A stretch of DNA of 36,778 nucleotides from Streptomyces sp. ISL-12 (GTDB lineage: Bacteria; Actinomycetota; Actinomycetes; Streptomycetales; Streptomycetaceae), in NCBI RefSeq assembly GCF_018614415.1, contig NZ_JAGGOO010000031.1, positions 1 through 36,778 of the forward strand. Reading direction: 5' to 3'. Below the pieces are notes generated by a model. The model searched no databases and had not been told where the DNA came from. It saw nothing but the letters and a program-made list of their open reading frames with translations. Shown here in pieces: positions 26,058 to 33,849 of this stretch. Position 1 is the stretch's first letter, and each line of letters begins with the position of its first letter. The position numbers and the translations under genes were made by a program.

Positions 26058-26609
26058 CCTTCTGCTCGCCCCCCACCTGCTGATTCAACAACTGGCACGA
26101 GCTTAAGCGCACCCACTGACAACACAGTCGACGGAGCAGACCGCGAATTCGCACGCACTTTCGGTACTGGACGGTAGGCACTCCTGCGGCGCCCTCTTGC
26201 GACGCCCCATATCTCCCTAATGTGAACTAACTGAACTTATCGGGCGGCTTTGCTGTGTGCATCGCGGCGTAAAATTCGGCCGAAACGACGTCTTGCTTAG
26301 GGATGGCGGCGCTGTCGCAGGGAGCCGTGCACGGCAACGAGACTCTTGCCGTCGCCGGGGGATGACCTCCGCCTGACCTGCGTCTGCATGCTCGAGACGC
26401 GCTGCCTTGTATGCCCGGATGCGGCCGACTCGTGCCGACGTGATGTGCATATGCCTCCGGCAGTGCACTCAATCCCGGACAGAGTCTCCAAGATCAGGAG
26501 CGGTGCCGATGTCAGTGGCCTGGGATGTACTGTCTGGGCGTTCGCCTCGCTGTCCGTCCGCGGCGTGGTATCGGCGCAACAGCTACATCACCGAGAGAGA
26601 AAGAAGCCT
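26058..26609. promoter_or_regulatory. Divergent intergenic region, probable dpdE and transporter promoters
   Basis: This 552-bp spacer separates dpdE from the transporter gene, so promoters for both must lie here. A 9-bp tandem near-repeat, TGAACTAAC followed by TGAACTTAT, lies at 26223-26240 in the most A/T-rich part and could be an operator. Short open frames exist on both strands. One minus-strand frame (26472-26227) ends in AEFYAAMHTAKPPDKFS, which reads like protein, but there is no ribosome binding site or family match, so I do not call it. No terminator-like hairpin stands out. Confidence 0.4.
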
Positions 26610-27125
26610 GTGAACGTCCCCGCCCCTGCCGGTATCGCGACCCTCGTCGCTTACATCGCCACCATCCCGGCTGCCAACCTCGCTGTCACCCACTTCGGAG
26701 CAGTCCCCGTCGGCTTCGGCTATGCCGCCCCCGCCGGCGTCTACATGGTCGGCCTCGCCCTGGTCCTTCGAGACCTCGCTCGTGAATCCGCTGGACGAGG
26801 AGCTGTCCTCGCGGCCATAGCCGTCGGAACCGTGCTGTCGTACTTCCTCTCCACCCCTGCGCTCGCTGTCGCTTCGGCATCTGCCTTCGCGGTCGCCGAG
26901 ATCATGGACTTCGCCGTCTACGAGCCCCTCCGCAAGCGCGGCCTGCTGATCGCGATGCTCGCCTCGAACGCGGTCGGTTTGCTCGCGGACAGCATTCTCT
27001 TCCTCAAGCTGGCCTTCGGCTCTTTCGACTACCTGCCCGGTCAGATCCTTGGCAAGGCATGGATGACCCTGGCCGCGATCACTGTTCTGACACTACTCCG
27101 ACGCCGTAAGCAGGCGACCGTCTGA
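26610..27125 (+). CDS. VUT/YhhQ-family queuosine-precursor (7-deazaguanine) transporter
   Basis: This is a 171-residue integral membrane protein of the VUT family (DUF165), whose best known member YhhQ imports preQ0/preQ1. I start at GTG 26610, behind GAGAGAAAGAAG. About six membrane segments are visible at roughly 5-25, 33-55, 63-83, 87-104, 108-130 and 142-162. Characteristic short stretches are VPVGFGYAAPAGVYMVGLAL, LRDLARE, and AEIMDFAVYEPLRKR. It is shorter than typical YhhQ but has the compact form I associate with actinobacteriophage VUT proteins. Its position beside dpdE and the preQ0 operon suggests it supplies preQ0 from outside the cell. It is transcribed away from dpdE, so it is not part of that operon. 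Substrate identity is inferred from context. Confidence 0.82.
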   Translation: MNVPAPAGIATLVAYIATIPAANLAVTHFGAVPVGFGYAAPAGVYMVGLALVLRDLARESAGRGAVLAAIAVGTVLSYFLSTPALAVASASAFAVAEIMDFAVYEPLRKRGLLIAMLASNAVGLLADSILFLKLAFGSFDYLPGQILGKAWMTLAAITVLTLLRRRKQATV

Positions 27126-27355
27126 GCGAACCATAGTTCTGTGCGCTCTGGTGGGTCGGCCTGATCGACGGGTTGGTCGAGCCAATCGCGATTGCTTCAA
27201 GATCGCAGGTGGGCAGATACCCGTGTAGAGACAGAACCCAGCGATCGCTACCACCACGCTGCGAGCCGCACGGCTACTTTCACCAGGCCCCAACAACGCC
27301 TCGGAGTCAACTTGCCTTGCTGCTAGCCCCTTCGATACGGTCGCGTCATCAATGA

Positions 27356-27391
27356 GGGCCCCACCATGCCTAGGTCTGGTGGGGCCCTTTT
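27356..27391 (+). terminator. Strong rho-independent terminator downstream of the transporter
   Basis: A perfect 11-bp stem, GGGCCCCACCA (27356-27366) pairing with TGGTGGGGCCC (27377-27387), closes a 10-nt loop and is followed by TTTTG. It is a textbook plus-strand intrinsic terminator. It lies about 230 bp after the transporter stop, so either the transcript has a long 3' end or an unrecognised small gene lies in between. Confidence 0.88.
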
Positions 27392-27477
27392 GTGTCCCCT
27401 CGAACCCCGCGGGGACCGAGTGTCGCGTGCCACCGTCTCCTTCAGGTTTGGCGGCCAGGGGGACGGCGGCCGTGCTC

Positions 27478-27735
27478 ATGCGAAAAGGACAACTCTTGAG
27501 TAGACACCATGGCACAGGTTCCAGCCAGCAGTCACCCGGGGATGGCCCCGTGGACGACGCCTGGGCGGAGGCTCCCCCATCGACGTCCTCCCACGTACGA
27601 CGCGCCAACGTACAACTGCTGGTCGGTGGCCGTACCATCTTCGCGGTGTACGTCTCGCCTGCGATTGTGGCAGGCGCAACAGGTGCGGCCCTGGTACTCG
27701 GGGCGGTGAGTTGGGGCCACTGGCCTTGGCTGTAG
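27478..27735 (+). CDS. Doubtful small ORF with C-terminal membrane segment
   Basis: This open frame of 85 residues starts at ATG 27478. The first 45 residues are low-complexity and polar. The last 40 are more protein-like, with a hydrophobic stretch from about 53 to 78 (FAVYVSPAIVAGATGAALVL) that could span a membrane. Codons are G/C-ending mainly in the second half. A hairpin begins 12 nt after its stop, which supports a transcribed gene ending there. There is no good ribosome binding site, and another frame from 27509 is also open. I do not recognise a family. It could be a remnant at the element junction. Confidence 0.3.
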   Translation: MRKGQLLSRHHGTGSSQQSPGDGPVDDAWAEAPPSTSSHVRRANVQLLVGGRTIFAVYVSPAIVAGATGAALVLGAVSWGHWPWL

Positions 27736-27747
27736 AACCGTGAGACA

Positions 27748-27776
27748 GGCCGCGGGGGATACGTGCTCCCGCGGCC
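27748..27776 (+). terminator. Terminator-like hairpin between small ORF and head genes
   Basis: GGCCGCGGG (27748-27756) pairs perfectly with CCCGCGGCC (27768-27776) around an 11-nt loop. It lies just after the small ORF stop and about 65 bp before the end of the last phage head gene on the other strand. It could therefore stop transcription arriving from either side. There is no long T-run. Confidence 0.55.
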
Positions 27777-27840
27777 TTCGGCCCGTCAGTGGAAGGCACA
27801 GACGGAGTGCTGCAGTGTCTCGCTGGCGTGGGGCCCCGGG

Positions 27841-28173
27841 CTATCTGTAGCGGCGGGTCGGCACGAGCCGGGCCATGGCCAGAGCTTCGCTTGTCTTGTC
27901 TTCGTCCTCTGGCGGGTCGTCGGGCGCAGGTACCTGCCGTGTGACTTCCATTTGCCGCTCAATGCCGCGCAGGTTCTCCTGCAGGTCCATGGTCACCACA
28001 CCATCAACCGAGACCTTCAGTGGGTCAGCGAGCAGCTTCGCGCGACGCTCGCCCAGGACCTCGAGAGCGACGGCCCGTACCGACCGCAGCCGGAAGAAGC
28101 GGCGTTCCAGGCCGGCCGGGTCGGTGTCCGGGCCGAGCTGCGCGAGGAGCCACGACCGCTGGAACTCGTCCAT
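27841..28173 (-). CDS. Phage head-completion/connector candidate, small protein
   Basis: This is a 110-residue protein, the last gene of the minus-strand head module. The start is ATG 28173, with GAGGG upstream. The sequence is charged and helical at the N-terminus (MDEFQRSWLLAQLGPDTDPA, then LERRFFRLRSVRAVALEVL). A short beta-like piece, LKVSVDGVVTMDLQENL, follows, and the tail is acidic and disordered. Small proteins of this size directly after the major capsid gene are commonly head-tail connector or completion proteins in siphophages, and I assign the role by position only. Downstream there is a hairpin and no tail genes, so this is the apparent end of the phage cassette. Confidence 0.55.
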   Translation of the reverse strand: MDEFQRSWLLAQLGPDTDPAGLERRFFRLRSVRAVALEVLGERRAKLLADPLKVSVDGVVTMDLQENLRGIERQMEVTRQVPAPDDPPEDEDKTSEALAMARLVPTRRYR

Positions 28174-28194
28174 TCACATCCCTCGATACGAGGC

Positions 28195-28233
28195 ACGGCC
28201 CGGAGCCAGACGGGGGAGCCAGCTCCGGGCCGT
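28195..28233 (-). terminator. Hairpin in the spacer between two small head genes
   Basis: An 11-bp perfect inverted repeat, ACGGCCCGGAG (28195-28205) and CTCCGGGCCGT (28223-28233), lies in the 73-bp spacer between two minus-strand genes. It could partly terminate or stabilise the message so that capsid genes are expressed more than the gene after it. No T-run follows. Confidence 0.5.
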
Positions 28234-28246
28234 ACAGGTGAGCGTA

Positions 28247-28528
28247 TTACGCGGAGGACGAGCGTGTCCGCCGCGACGTCGACTTCTTTGCACCGACGCC
28301 GTCGGCCTCGCCCTGCTCCTGGTCCGGCGTGCCCGCGGTCGGGCCTGGCCCGCCGGCCGCGGTCGGTTCCGGCTCGGCGTCGTCGGGCGACGGCGCATCC
28401 CAGGCATTCGGATTCGTCACCTCTGCGGCGATCTCCGGTGCCGGGCTCTCGCCGGGCAGCAGGATCAGGTCCTCGTGGGTCTCCGGGTCCTTCACGTACA
28501 CGGCAGCGATCAATCGGCGCACGGGCAT
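28247..28528 (-). CDS. Small phage head-region protein of unknown function
   Basis: This is a 93-residue protein immediately after the major capsid gene. ATG 28528 shares a base with the capsid stop (TGATG); an in-frame GTG at 28531 would give a GTGA overlap, so the two are translationally coupled either way. The first 40 residues look ordered (VRRLIAAVYVKDPETHEDLI, LLPGESPAPEIA). The rest is rich in P, E, D, T and G and ends in a basic serine/arginine tail, so it is likely disordered. Similar small proteins accompany capsid genes in many actinophages, but I know of no assigned function. Confidence 0.6.
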   Translation of the reverse strand: MPVRRLIAAVYVKDPETHEDLILLPGESPAPEIAAEVTNPNAWDAPSPDDAEPEPTAAGGPGPTAGTPDQEQGEADGVGAKKSTSRRTRSSSA

Positions 28529-29577
28529 CACAGGACCTTCGCCACGATGTGCGCGTCCGGGGTGTGCATGACGGGCATACCCACCGCGGCACCCTTGGTC
28601 CAGATCTGCACGGGGTCATCCTGCACCCCGCGGGTGATGAGCAGGCCAGGAGCGTCCTCACGGATGATCTCCGGGTTCGACCCGCGCGACAGCACCAGGG
28701 CCTCCGCCGTCACCCCGTACATGGTCTGCGCCCACTTCTCCCGCTCCGGCGGCACCAGAATCCACAGGTCCTCGGGCAGCACCTTGCGGGGCTTGCCGTC
28801 CACCCGCACCTGGGCCTTGTAGAACTGGATCGGCGGCAGGCTGTAGTTGCCGCGCACCACGTTGATCTGCTGTGGGGTGAGCGTCGCGGTCGGCGTGGTC
28901 GACGGGTTCACGCTGCCGTAGTAGGCCGCCCTGTAGGCGTTGTTCGCCGCCAGGTAGCTGAACGCCTTCCGGCTGGTGATCACCAGCTCCGGCTCCGGTG
29001 CGCCGATGTCGTCCAGGTGCTGGATCCACCGCAGCTCGTCCGCGATCGGGTCGGAGGCCGGGTCCGACCACGGTATGCGGGCGACCGGCATGTTCTCGGC
29101 GGGGACGTTCCAGTCCACCTCCAGCGTCAGGCCGTTCTCCTGCTCCAGCGTGAACCGGCCGTCCGTGAGCACGTCGCCGGCCGCCAGCTCCAGCCGGGAG
29201 CGGATGGCCTCGACGTGGCGTTCCACGTCGTCGTACAGCAGCTCGATCAGCCGGTCCTGGTCCGAGCCGTGCGACGCCTCCAGCAGGATCTGCTCCTGCT
29301 CGGAGACGACGAGCTTCTGCCCCAGCGCGGGCAGCGCGCCCTCGCGGGAGGTCTGCCACGCCTCACGGGTCGCGAACGGGACGCTCGCGTTGAACGCGCG
29401 GTACTTGGCGACGTTGACGTACCGGCCCGAGTCCTTCGTACGCCACTTCACCTCGCGCATCTCCACGGTCGGGAAGATGGTCTGGGTGAGGAGGAAGTCC
29501 TTCGGGGACGGGATAGCCCTGGCGAACGCCGTCAGGTCCATGACCGAGACGTCCTTGAGCAGGTACTGAATCGTCAC
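28528..29577 (-). CDS. Major capsid protein (lambda gpE-like family)
   Basis: This is a 349-residue major head subunit of the phage capsid E family, with the HK97 fold known for that family. The N-terminal pattern DVSVMDLTAFARAIPSPKDF followed by LLTQTIFPTVEMREVKWRT is typical, as is the middle segment DRLIELLYDDVERHVEAIRS and the C-terminal APGLLITRGVQDDPVQIWTK. The length agrees with the family, usually about 340-350. The start is GTG 29577, 14 nt after the decoration protein stop. Its order after scaffold and decoration genes is the lambda-type arrangement. No protease gene is seen upstream, so maturation would have to work without cleavage or through another protein. Confidence 0.93.
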   Translation of the reverse strand: MTIQYLLKDVSVMDLTAFARAIPSPKDFLLTQTIFPTVEMREVKWRTKDSGRYVNVAKYRAFNASVPFATREAWQTSREGALPALGQKLVVSEQEQILLEASHGSDQDRLIELLYDDVERHVEAIRSRLELAAGDVLTDGRFTLEQENGLTLEVDWNVPAENMPVARIPWSDPASDPIADELRWIQHLDDIGAPEPELVITSRKAFSYLAANNAYRAAYYGSVNPSTTPTATLTPQQINVVRGNYSLPPIQFYKAQVRVDGKPRKVLPEDLWILVPPEREKWAQTMYGVTAEALVLSRGSNPEIIREDAPGLLITRGVQDDPVQIWTKGAAVGMPVMHTPDAHIVAKVL

Positions 29578-29591
29578 AGCTCAGCCCCCGC

Positions 29592-30008
29592 TCAGACGAA
29601 GCGGATCTGCGCGGCACGCGGGTGCCACACGAGCTGGGACACGTCGATGCCGCCCGGCACCTTCGACGCCTTCACCGCGCCGTGCCACAGCAGAGCGGCC
29701 GGAACGCGGGTCTGCCCCGGAGCGAACGGGGCCTCGGCGATCACGAAGCCGCGCAGGATCTGGCGGCCGCAGTGCGCCTCGGGGTCGTACGGGCCGTACA
29801 GGCCGGACTCCGCGACCCTGCCGACCGGCACGCCGGAGAGCACCCGGCCGTACGGGTCGCAGCCGTCGCCGCACACGTAGTGCGTGCCCTCGCTGAACAG
29901 GGTGAGGTCGAGGGTGATCGTATCGACGGAGTCGGTGCCGTGCAGGGACGCCAGCCACTCACGGTTGGCGGTGGTGTACTCGGACGTCGAGACGGGCTGG
30001 ATGGTCAT
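29592..30008 (-). CDS. Head decoration protein (lambda gpD-like)
   Basis: This is a 138-residue protein placed directly before the major capsid gene, as lambda D precedes E. The start is ATG 30008 with GGAG about 9 nt upstream. VSTSEYTTANREWLASLHGT at the N-terminus, then DTITLDLTLF, GRVLSGVPVGRV and QILRGFVIAEAPFAP, fit the beta-rich decoration family. The C-terminal ASKVPGGIDVSQLVWHP follows it. Such trimers stabilise the expanded capsid. It is somewhat longer than lambda gpD (about 110 residues). Confidence 0.82.
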   Translation of the reverse strand: MTIQPVSTSEYTTANREWLASLHGTDSVDTITLDLTLFSEGTHYVCGDGCDPYGRVLSGVPVGRVAESGLYGPYDPEAHCGRQILRGFVIAEAPFAPGQTRVPAALLWHGAVKASKVPGGIDVSQLVWHPRAAQIRFV

Positions 30009-30113
30009 GTGCGTGTCTCCATGGACGCTGCGGTCAGAATCCGCACACCGCCCACGGAGGCGATGCCGTCCACGAAGTTCAGGGGGCGTGGTCCCCCAAG
30101 GTCTGGGCCCGGA

Positions 30114-30818
30114 CTATCGGGCGGCGGAGTCGCTGAACTCCGGGATCAGCCCGCGCCGCCTGGCCATCTCCAGCCCGGCCGAACCGGGCTTGGACACCGG
30201 GGCGGTACGGGTCGGGCCACGCCCCGCCGGTGCTCCCGCGGGTGCCGCCGGCACCGGGGTGCGGACCTCACCGAACAGCTCGGGACGGCGTGCGCGCAGG
30301 GCCTCGGCCGCCGCCTGGATCCCAGCTTCGTCCGCGTCCTCGTCGTCTACGGCAAGCAGACGCTCCGCGTCCACCAGGTCATCGCCCTTCGCGCCGAGCG
30401 CCACCAGCGCGGCCCGGCGCAGTGCCGCCCGCTCCCTCTCGGCGGCCTGCTCCTCCCGGCGCGCGGCCTGCAACTCGCGCTCGGCCGCCGCCTGTTCGCG
30501 GCGCTCCACCTCCGACAGGGCGGCCTGTTCGGCCTCCCGCTGCGCGGTCACGAACTCGCTCAGCGCCTTCGGGGAGTCGAACCCGAGCTGGGACAACAGG
30601 CGCTTGATCCCCGCCCGTTCGCCCTGCGCCTTTTCACGGGTGAGCATCTTGCCCAGCCGGTCCTGGGTGAACGTGACCTGCTGCTCCTGGCCGCTGTCCG
30701 TGGCGTCGTCCAGCTGGTCGTTCGTCTCGTCCTCAGAGGAGGCACCGAGAATCGGGTAGATCGGCCGCCCGTCACGACGGAAGCCGACAGGACGGCGAAG
30801 CGGCAGGGGCTGGACCAT
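30114..30818 (-). CDS. Phage scaffolding protein
   Basis: This is a 234-residue protein with the usual scaffold composition. A short basic start is followed by an acidic linker, then FTQDRLGKMLTREKAQGERA and GIKRLLSQLGFDSPKALSEF, and then a long charged coiled coil (residues about 85-145, rich in E, R, A and Q). ATG 30818 has GGAGGAG about 5 nt upstream. It guides capsid subunits during prohead assembly and leaves before DNA packaging. The C-terminus is alanine/proline-rich and basic (RGPTRTAPVSKPGSAG), possibly the capsid-binding end. It is separated from the portal gene by an inverted foreign gene, where many phages have a protease or MuF gene. Confidence 0.88.
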   Translation of the reverse strand: MVQPLPLRRPVGFRRDGRPIYPILGASSEDETNDQLDDATDSGQEQQVTFTQDRLGKMLTREKAQGERAGIKRLLSQLGFDSPKALSEFVTAQREAEQAALSEVERREQAAAERELQAARREEQAAERERAALRRAALVALGAKGDDLVDAERLLAVDDEDADEAGIQAAAEALRARRPELFGEVRTPVPAAPAGAPAGRGPTRTAPVSKPGSAGLEMARRRGLIPEFSDSAAR

Positions 30819-30938
30819 ACATCTCCTCCAGAGCGCGCCCCCGCGCTGCCGGCCAGTTTAGCCACCTGCACCGACACGACCACGAGCCCCTGTCCGACCG
30901 CCCCCACAGGATGGCGTCGAACAAGGAGGTATCCCCCC

Positions 30939-31991
30939 ATGACGCTCAACCCCTACACCGCCGTCGGGCTCATCCCCGAGATCACCGAGATCCAGCAGCG
31001 CGACGACATCGCCACCAACCTCGACCACCTGTACGCCCTCACCCGGACCGCGGTCTCCCTCGGCGGCCTCGACCACCCCGTCCGGCTGGTCGTCCTGCCC
31101 GAAGGGGCACTCCAGGGCTTCACCGACGAAATCCACGACCTCGACCACGCCACCTACGCCCGCACCTGCGCCATCAGCCTGCCCGGCGCCGAAACTGAAG
31201 AGCTCGGCCGCTGGGCCCGCGAGTTCAATGTCCACATCATGGCCCAGGCCAAGGCCCTCTACCCGGCCTTCCCCAACCGCTACTTCAACGTCGGCTTCGT
31301 CATCAACCCCGACGGCGAGATCGTCCTGCGGCACTACAAGCTCACACCGCTGCCGCCTATGGAACACAGCGTCAGCCCACACGACGTCCTCGACCAGTGG
31401 ACCCGGCTCCACGGGCGCAACCCCGAGGCGTTCTGGCCCGTTGCCGACACCGCCATCGGCCGCCTCGGCGTCATGATGGCCAACGAAGCGTCGTACCCGG
31501 AGAACGCCCGCGGCCTCGCCCTCGGAGGCTGCGAGATCGCCTACCGCACCAGCTACCCGCTGCCCGGCGTCACCTCCGACGCCTTCGACATCCAGAACCG
31601 GGCCCGCGCCCTCGACAACACCATGTACGTCCTCGCCCCCAACCCGGCCTCCTACACCGGCGTCGACGGGCAGCGCGTCGACTTCTTCGGCGGCCACTCC
31701 ACCATCACGGACTACACCGGCCGCACCGTCGGCCACCTCGACCACGGCGGTGTCGCCACCTTCGTCACCGCCACCATTGACCTGCCCGCCCTCCGCCGCC
31801 AGCGCACCTCCGCCGCGTGGACCAACTGGGCCAAGGACCTGCGCACCGAGCTGTTCGCGACCCTGTACGACCAGCCCATCTACCCGGCGAACCTCTACGC
31901 CGATCGCCCGCCGTACGACCACGCTGAGTACCGCGAGCACGTCACCGAACCCCAGATCGACCTGATGCGCGCCCGCGGAATCTGGCGCTGA
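30939..31991 (+). CDS. Nitrilase-superfamily protein lacking the catalytic cysteine
   Basis: This is a 350-residue carbon-nitrogen hydrolase family protein. The start is ATG 30939 behind a perfect AAGGAGGT at 30923-30930. Glu and Lys of the triad are visible as E55 (VLPEGAL) and K134 (RHYKLTPLP). At the position of the nucleophile, where active members read ICYDxxFPE, this protein reads MMANEASYPE, so the cysteine is replaced by A181. The nearby C198 (GGCEI) is at a non-catalytic position. It is the only plus-strand gene in the phage block, sitting between portal and scaffold with its own ribosome binding site, like a moron gene. It is probably a pseudoenzyme or an enzyme with altered chemistry. 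A preQ0-nitrile role is tempting but unsupported because the cysteine is missing. Confidence 0.85.
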   Translation: MTLNPYTAVGLIPEITEIQQRDDIATNLDHLYALTRTAVSLGGLDHPVRLVVLPEGALQGFTDEIHDLDHATYARTCAISLPGAETEELGRWAREFNVHIMAQAKALYPAFPNRYFNVGFVINPDGEIVLRHYKLTPLPPMEHSVSPHDVLDQWTRLHGRNPEAFWPVADTAIGRLGVMMANEASYPENARGLALGGCEIAYRTSYPLPGVTSDAFDIQNRARALDNTMYVLAPNPASYTGVDGQRVDFFGGHSTITDYTGRTVGHLDHGGVATFVTATIDLPALRRQRTSAAWTNWAKDLRTELFATLYDQPIYPANLYADRPPYDHAEYREHVTEPQIDLMRARGIWR

Positions 31992-32019
31992 CCTTCGCCT
32001 CACGCACCCGGAGGCCGCG

Positions 32020-33783
32020 TCACCGGCTCGCCTCCACCAGCTCCCGCTCGCTCCCTTTCTCGACCAGCCTCTTCGACCCGGCCGAACCCGGCCCGGCCCC
32101 CTCCTGGTCCTCGTCCTCCTCGTCTCGCGCGCGACGCGCGGCGGCCTCCGCCATCCGCACCGCGGCCTCCTGCTCCGCCTTCGCCCTGATCCGCTCCACC
32201 TCCTGCGAGGCGTCCTTGATCGGGTACCCGGCCTCCAGCAGCATCGCCACCGCCGTCTCCAGCGACAGCACCCCCGCCCCGTACGCCTTGACAACCTCCT
32301 CCAGCACCGCGCCCCGGTCCGTCGGCGTGTGCGGCGCCCACGCCAGCCGCGCCGGCAGCGTCTCCCCAGCCGTCCATCCCTCCGCCCGGCCCGCCTGGTA
32401 CAACCGCTGCACCATCTTGAACAGCAGCCGGTACTTGTGCTCCCGTGCGAGCCGCATCATGCCGATCAGCCCGTCCAACGGGCCCAGCGCGAGCTTCAAC
32501 GCGTACCCCGACGGCACCTCCGTCGCGTCCAGCGTCCCGAGCCCGGCCGCCGTCACCCGGCTGTTCGCCGCGATCCGCTCCAGCAGGTGATCCACCCGCG
32601 CCCGCAACTCGGCCAGCTGCGGGGACGTGTCCAACGCGTCCATACGCCCGGTCTCGCCGAGCTGCCACACCGCACCCGCCTTCACCTCCAACTCCTGCGG
32701 CCTACCCGTCGCCCGGTCCACCGGCAGGCGCGCCCCCGCGAGCCCGATGATCGGCGTGCCCGTCGTCGCCGACGCCGCCGAGCTGTCCGAGTCGGTGGCC
32801 GCGAGCTCGTCGAGCGCCTGCAGAACCCGTGCAAGAACCGAGCGACCCCAGTGCTCCCCACCGTCGGGGATCGTGTTCGCGATGTGCACCACCGGCACGA
32901 AGTCGATCATCAGATCCAGCCGGTTCAGCTCCGTGCCGTCCGGCCGCACCCGGTACGCGGCCTTGTCCATCGGCAGCCGGTCCAGCGTCTCGCCGTTCTT
33001 CAGGTCCTCCAGCAGCCACTCGCCGTCAGTGAGGTAGCAGGTCACGTTGGACGTCCGGCCCGGCTCCCACGGGTACTGCCGACCACCGGCCACAAGCCCA
33101 TCGTCGCCGGGCTCGCCATACTCGGAGATCGGCCCCAGCTCGTACGTCACCCGCCGCACCCTGGCCTTCAGCCCGGCGTCATCGTCCGCCGGCAGCTCCC
33201 ACGCCAGGTGCACCCGACGGGGGAAGTCCTCGTCCTCGTCGTCCCACTGCGGGAAGAAGAACCCCGGATCGTAGACCCGCAACGTCGGCCGCTGCTTCTC
33301 CGGGTTCCACGCCAGCACCATCACGCTGTCCCCGAGGAGCACCGCCGCCCGCTCCGCCTGCTGGACCCGGAACGTCAGCAACTCCTTGTCCGCCCACTTC
33401 CGCAGCCGGTCCTGCACCGCCGCAGCCTCCGCCGCCCCTGGCGTTGGTGTCTCCTCGTCGGCGTGCTCCGCGCCCTCCACTACGACCTTCTGCTCCGAGC
33501 CGAGCAGGTAACCGAGCGCGGTGTCCACCAGGTTCGCCGCGTCGCCCAGCTCCCGCCGCTCCAGCGCGCTCTCGTCGCCACCGACCGCCGATAGCTGCCC
33601 GGCCTGGTTGTTGTCGTACGCCGCGAGCACCTTGTATGCGGCCAGCCGCCGTAGCTCCTGCGGCGGGACCCACGTCTTGGCCAGCTCCGGAAACGCGCGG
33701 CTGCCGGGACGCCCGGCATCGGCCATCACGGGCTTGTAGTTCAGCCACGACCACGCATCGATCACAAGTTGACGCAGGCCCAC
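32020..33783 (-). CDS. Phage portal protein
   Basis: This is a 587-residue protein forming the dodecameric DNA entry ring at one capsid vertex. GTG 33783 is preceded by AGGAG. The N-terminal half shows AAYKVLAAYDNNQAGQLSAV, and LVDTALGYLLGSEQKVVVEG, with VRDRL-type helices. VYDPGFFFPQWDDEDEDF and VVHIANTIPDGGEHWGRSVL are typical of the SPP1/HK97-like portal core. The C-terminal 80 residues are highly charged and alanine-rich. Portal follows HNH and terminase genes in the normal packaging order. The 3' end faces the nitrilase gene with only 28 nt between the two stops. Confidence 0.9.
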   Translation of the reverse strand: MGLRQLVIDAWSWLNYKPVMADAGRPGSRAFPELAKTWVPPQELRRLAAYKVLAAYDNNQAGQLSAVGGDESALERRELGDAANLVDTALGYLLGSEQKVVVEGAEHADEETPTPGAAEAAAVQDRLRKWADKELLTFRVQQAERAAVLLGDSVMVLAWNPEKQRPTLRVYDPGFFFPQWDDEDEDFPRRVHLAWELPADDDAGLKARVRRVTYELGPISEYGEPGDDGLVAGGRQYPWEPGRTSNVTCYLTDGEWLLEDLKNGETLDRLPMDKAAYRVRPDGTELNRLDLMIDFVPVVHIANTIPDGGEHWGRSVLARVLQALDELAATDSDSSAASATTGTPIIGLAGARLPVDRATGRPQELEVKAGAVWQLGETGRMDALDTSPQLAELRARVDHLLERIAANSRVTAAGLGTLDATEVPSGYALKLALGPLDGLIGMMRLAREHKYRLLFKMVQRLYQAGRAEGWTAGETLPARLAWAPHTPTDRGAVLEEVVKAYGAGVLSLETAVAMLLEAGYPIKDASQEVERIRAKAEQEAAVRMAEAAARRARDEEDEDQEGAGPGSAGSKRLVEKGSERELVEASR

Positions 33784-33849
33784 AGTCTCCTCCGGACGTC
33801 GGCCCCGCGCCGTTGATCAGCCTATAGTCCAGCGAACCCCACGACCCGG

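Larger units (their letters stand above)
27126..27840. other. Spacer between dpd/transporter region and phage head module
   Basis: This region holds two hairpins (27356-27391 and 27748-27776, listed separately) and one doubtful small ORF at 27478-27735. Otherwise I see no tRNA, no insertion-sequence remnant and no clear repeat. The stretch at 27126-27350 is empty to my reading apart from small inverted repeats. It marks the boundary between the modification island and the phage-type genes, and any junction between two elements should be sought here. Confidence 0.4.

Noticed and set aside
26227..26472. Small minus-strand ORF in the dpdE/transporter spacer
   Set aside because: Only its last 20 or so residues look protein-like; no ribosome binding site, no family match, and overlapping frames are equally open.
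27126..27260. Possible tRNA gene or tRNA-derived attachment site
   Set aside because: Short inverted repeats occur, but I could not fold a cloverleaf and there is no T-loop GGTTCGAATCC-type sequence.
27763..29880. Long plus-strand frame of 705 codons across the capsid genes
   Set aside because: The translation is H/R/P/V-rich antisense noise, and the minus-strand capsid, decoration and small head genes explain the same DNA.
30939..31991. Nitrilase gene as the enzyme converting preQ0 nitrile to amide in DNA
   Set aside because: The nucleophilic cysteine position is alanine and the gene lies inside the phage head operon, not in a dpd operon.
30858..32294. Long minus-strand frame of 478 codons opposite the nitrilase gene
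   Set aside because: It is the antisense of a G/C-rich gene with third-position G/C, giving low-complexity V/G/E/D-rich sequence without motifs; the plus-strand gene has a family match and a perfect ribosome binding site.
32329..33594. Plus-strand frame opposite the portal gene
   Set aside because: Arginine, proline and histidine-rich antisense product; the portal frame has recognisable family segments.
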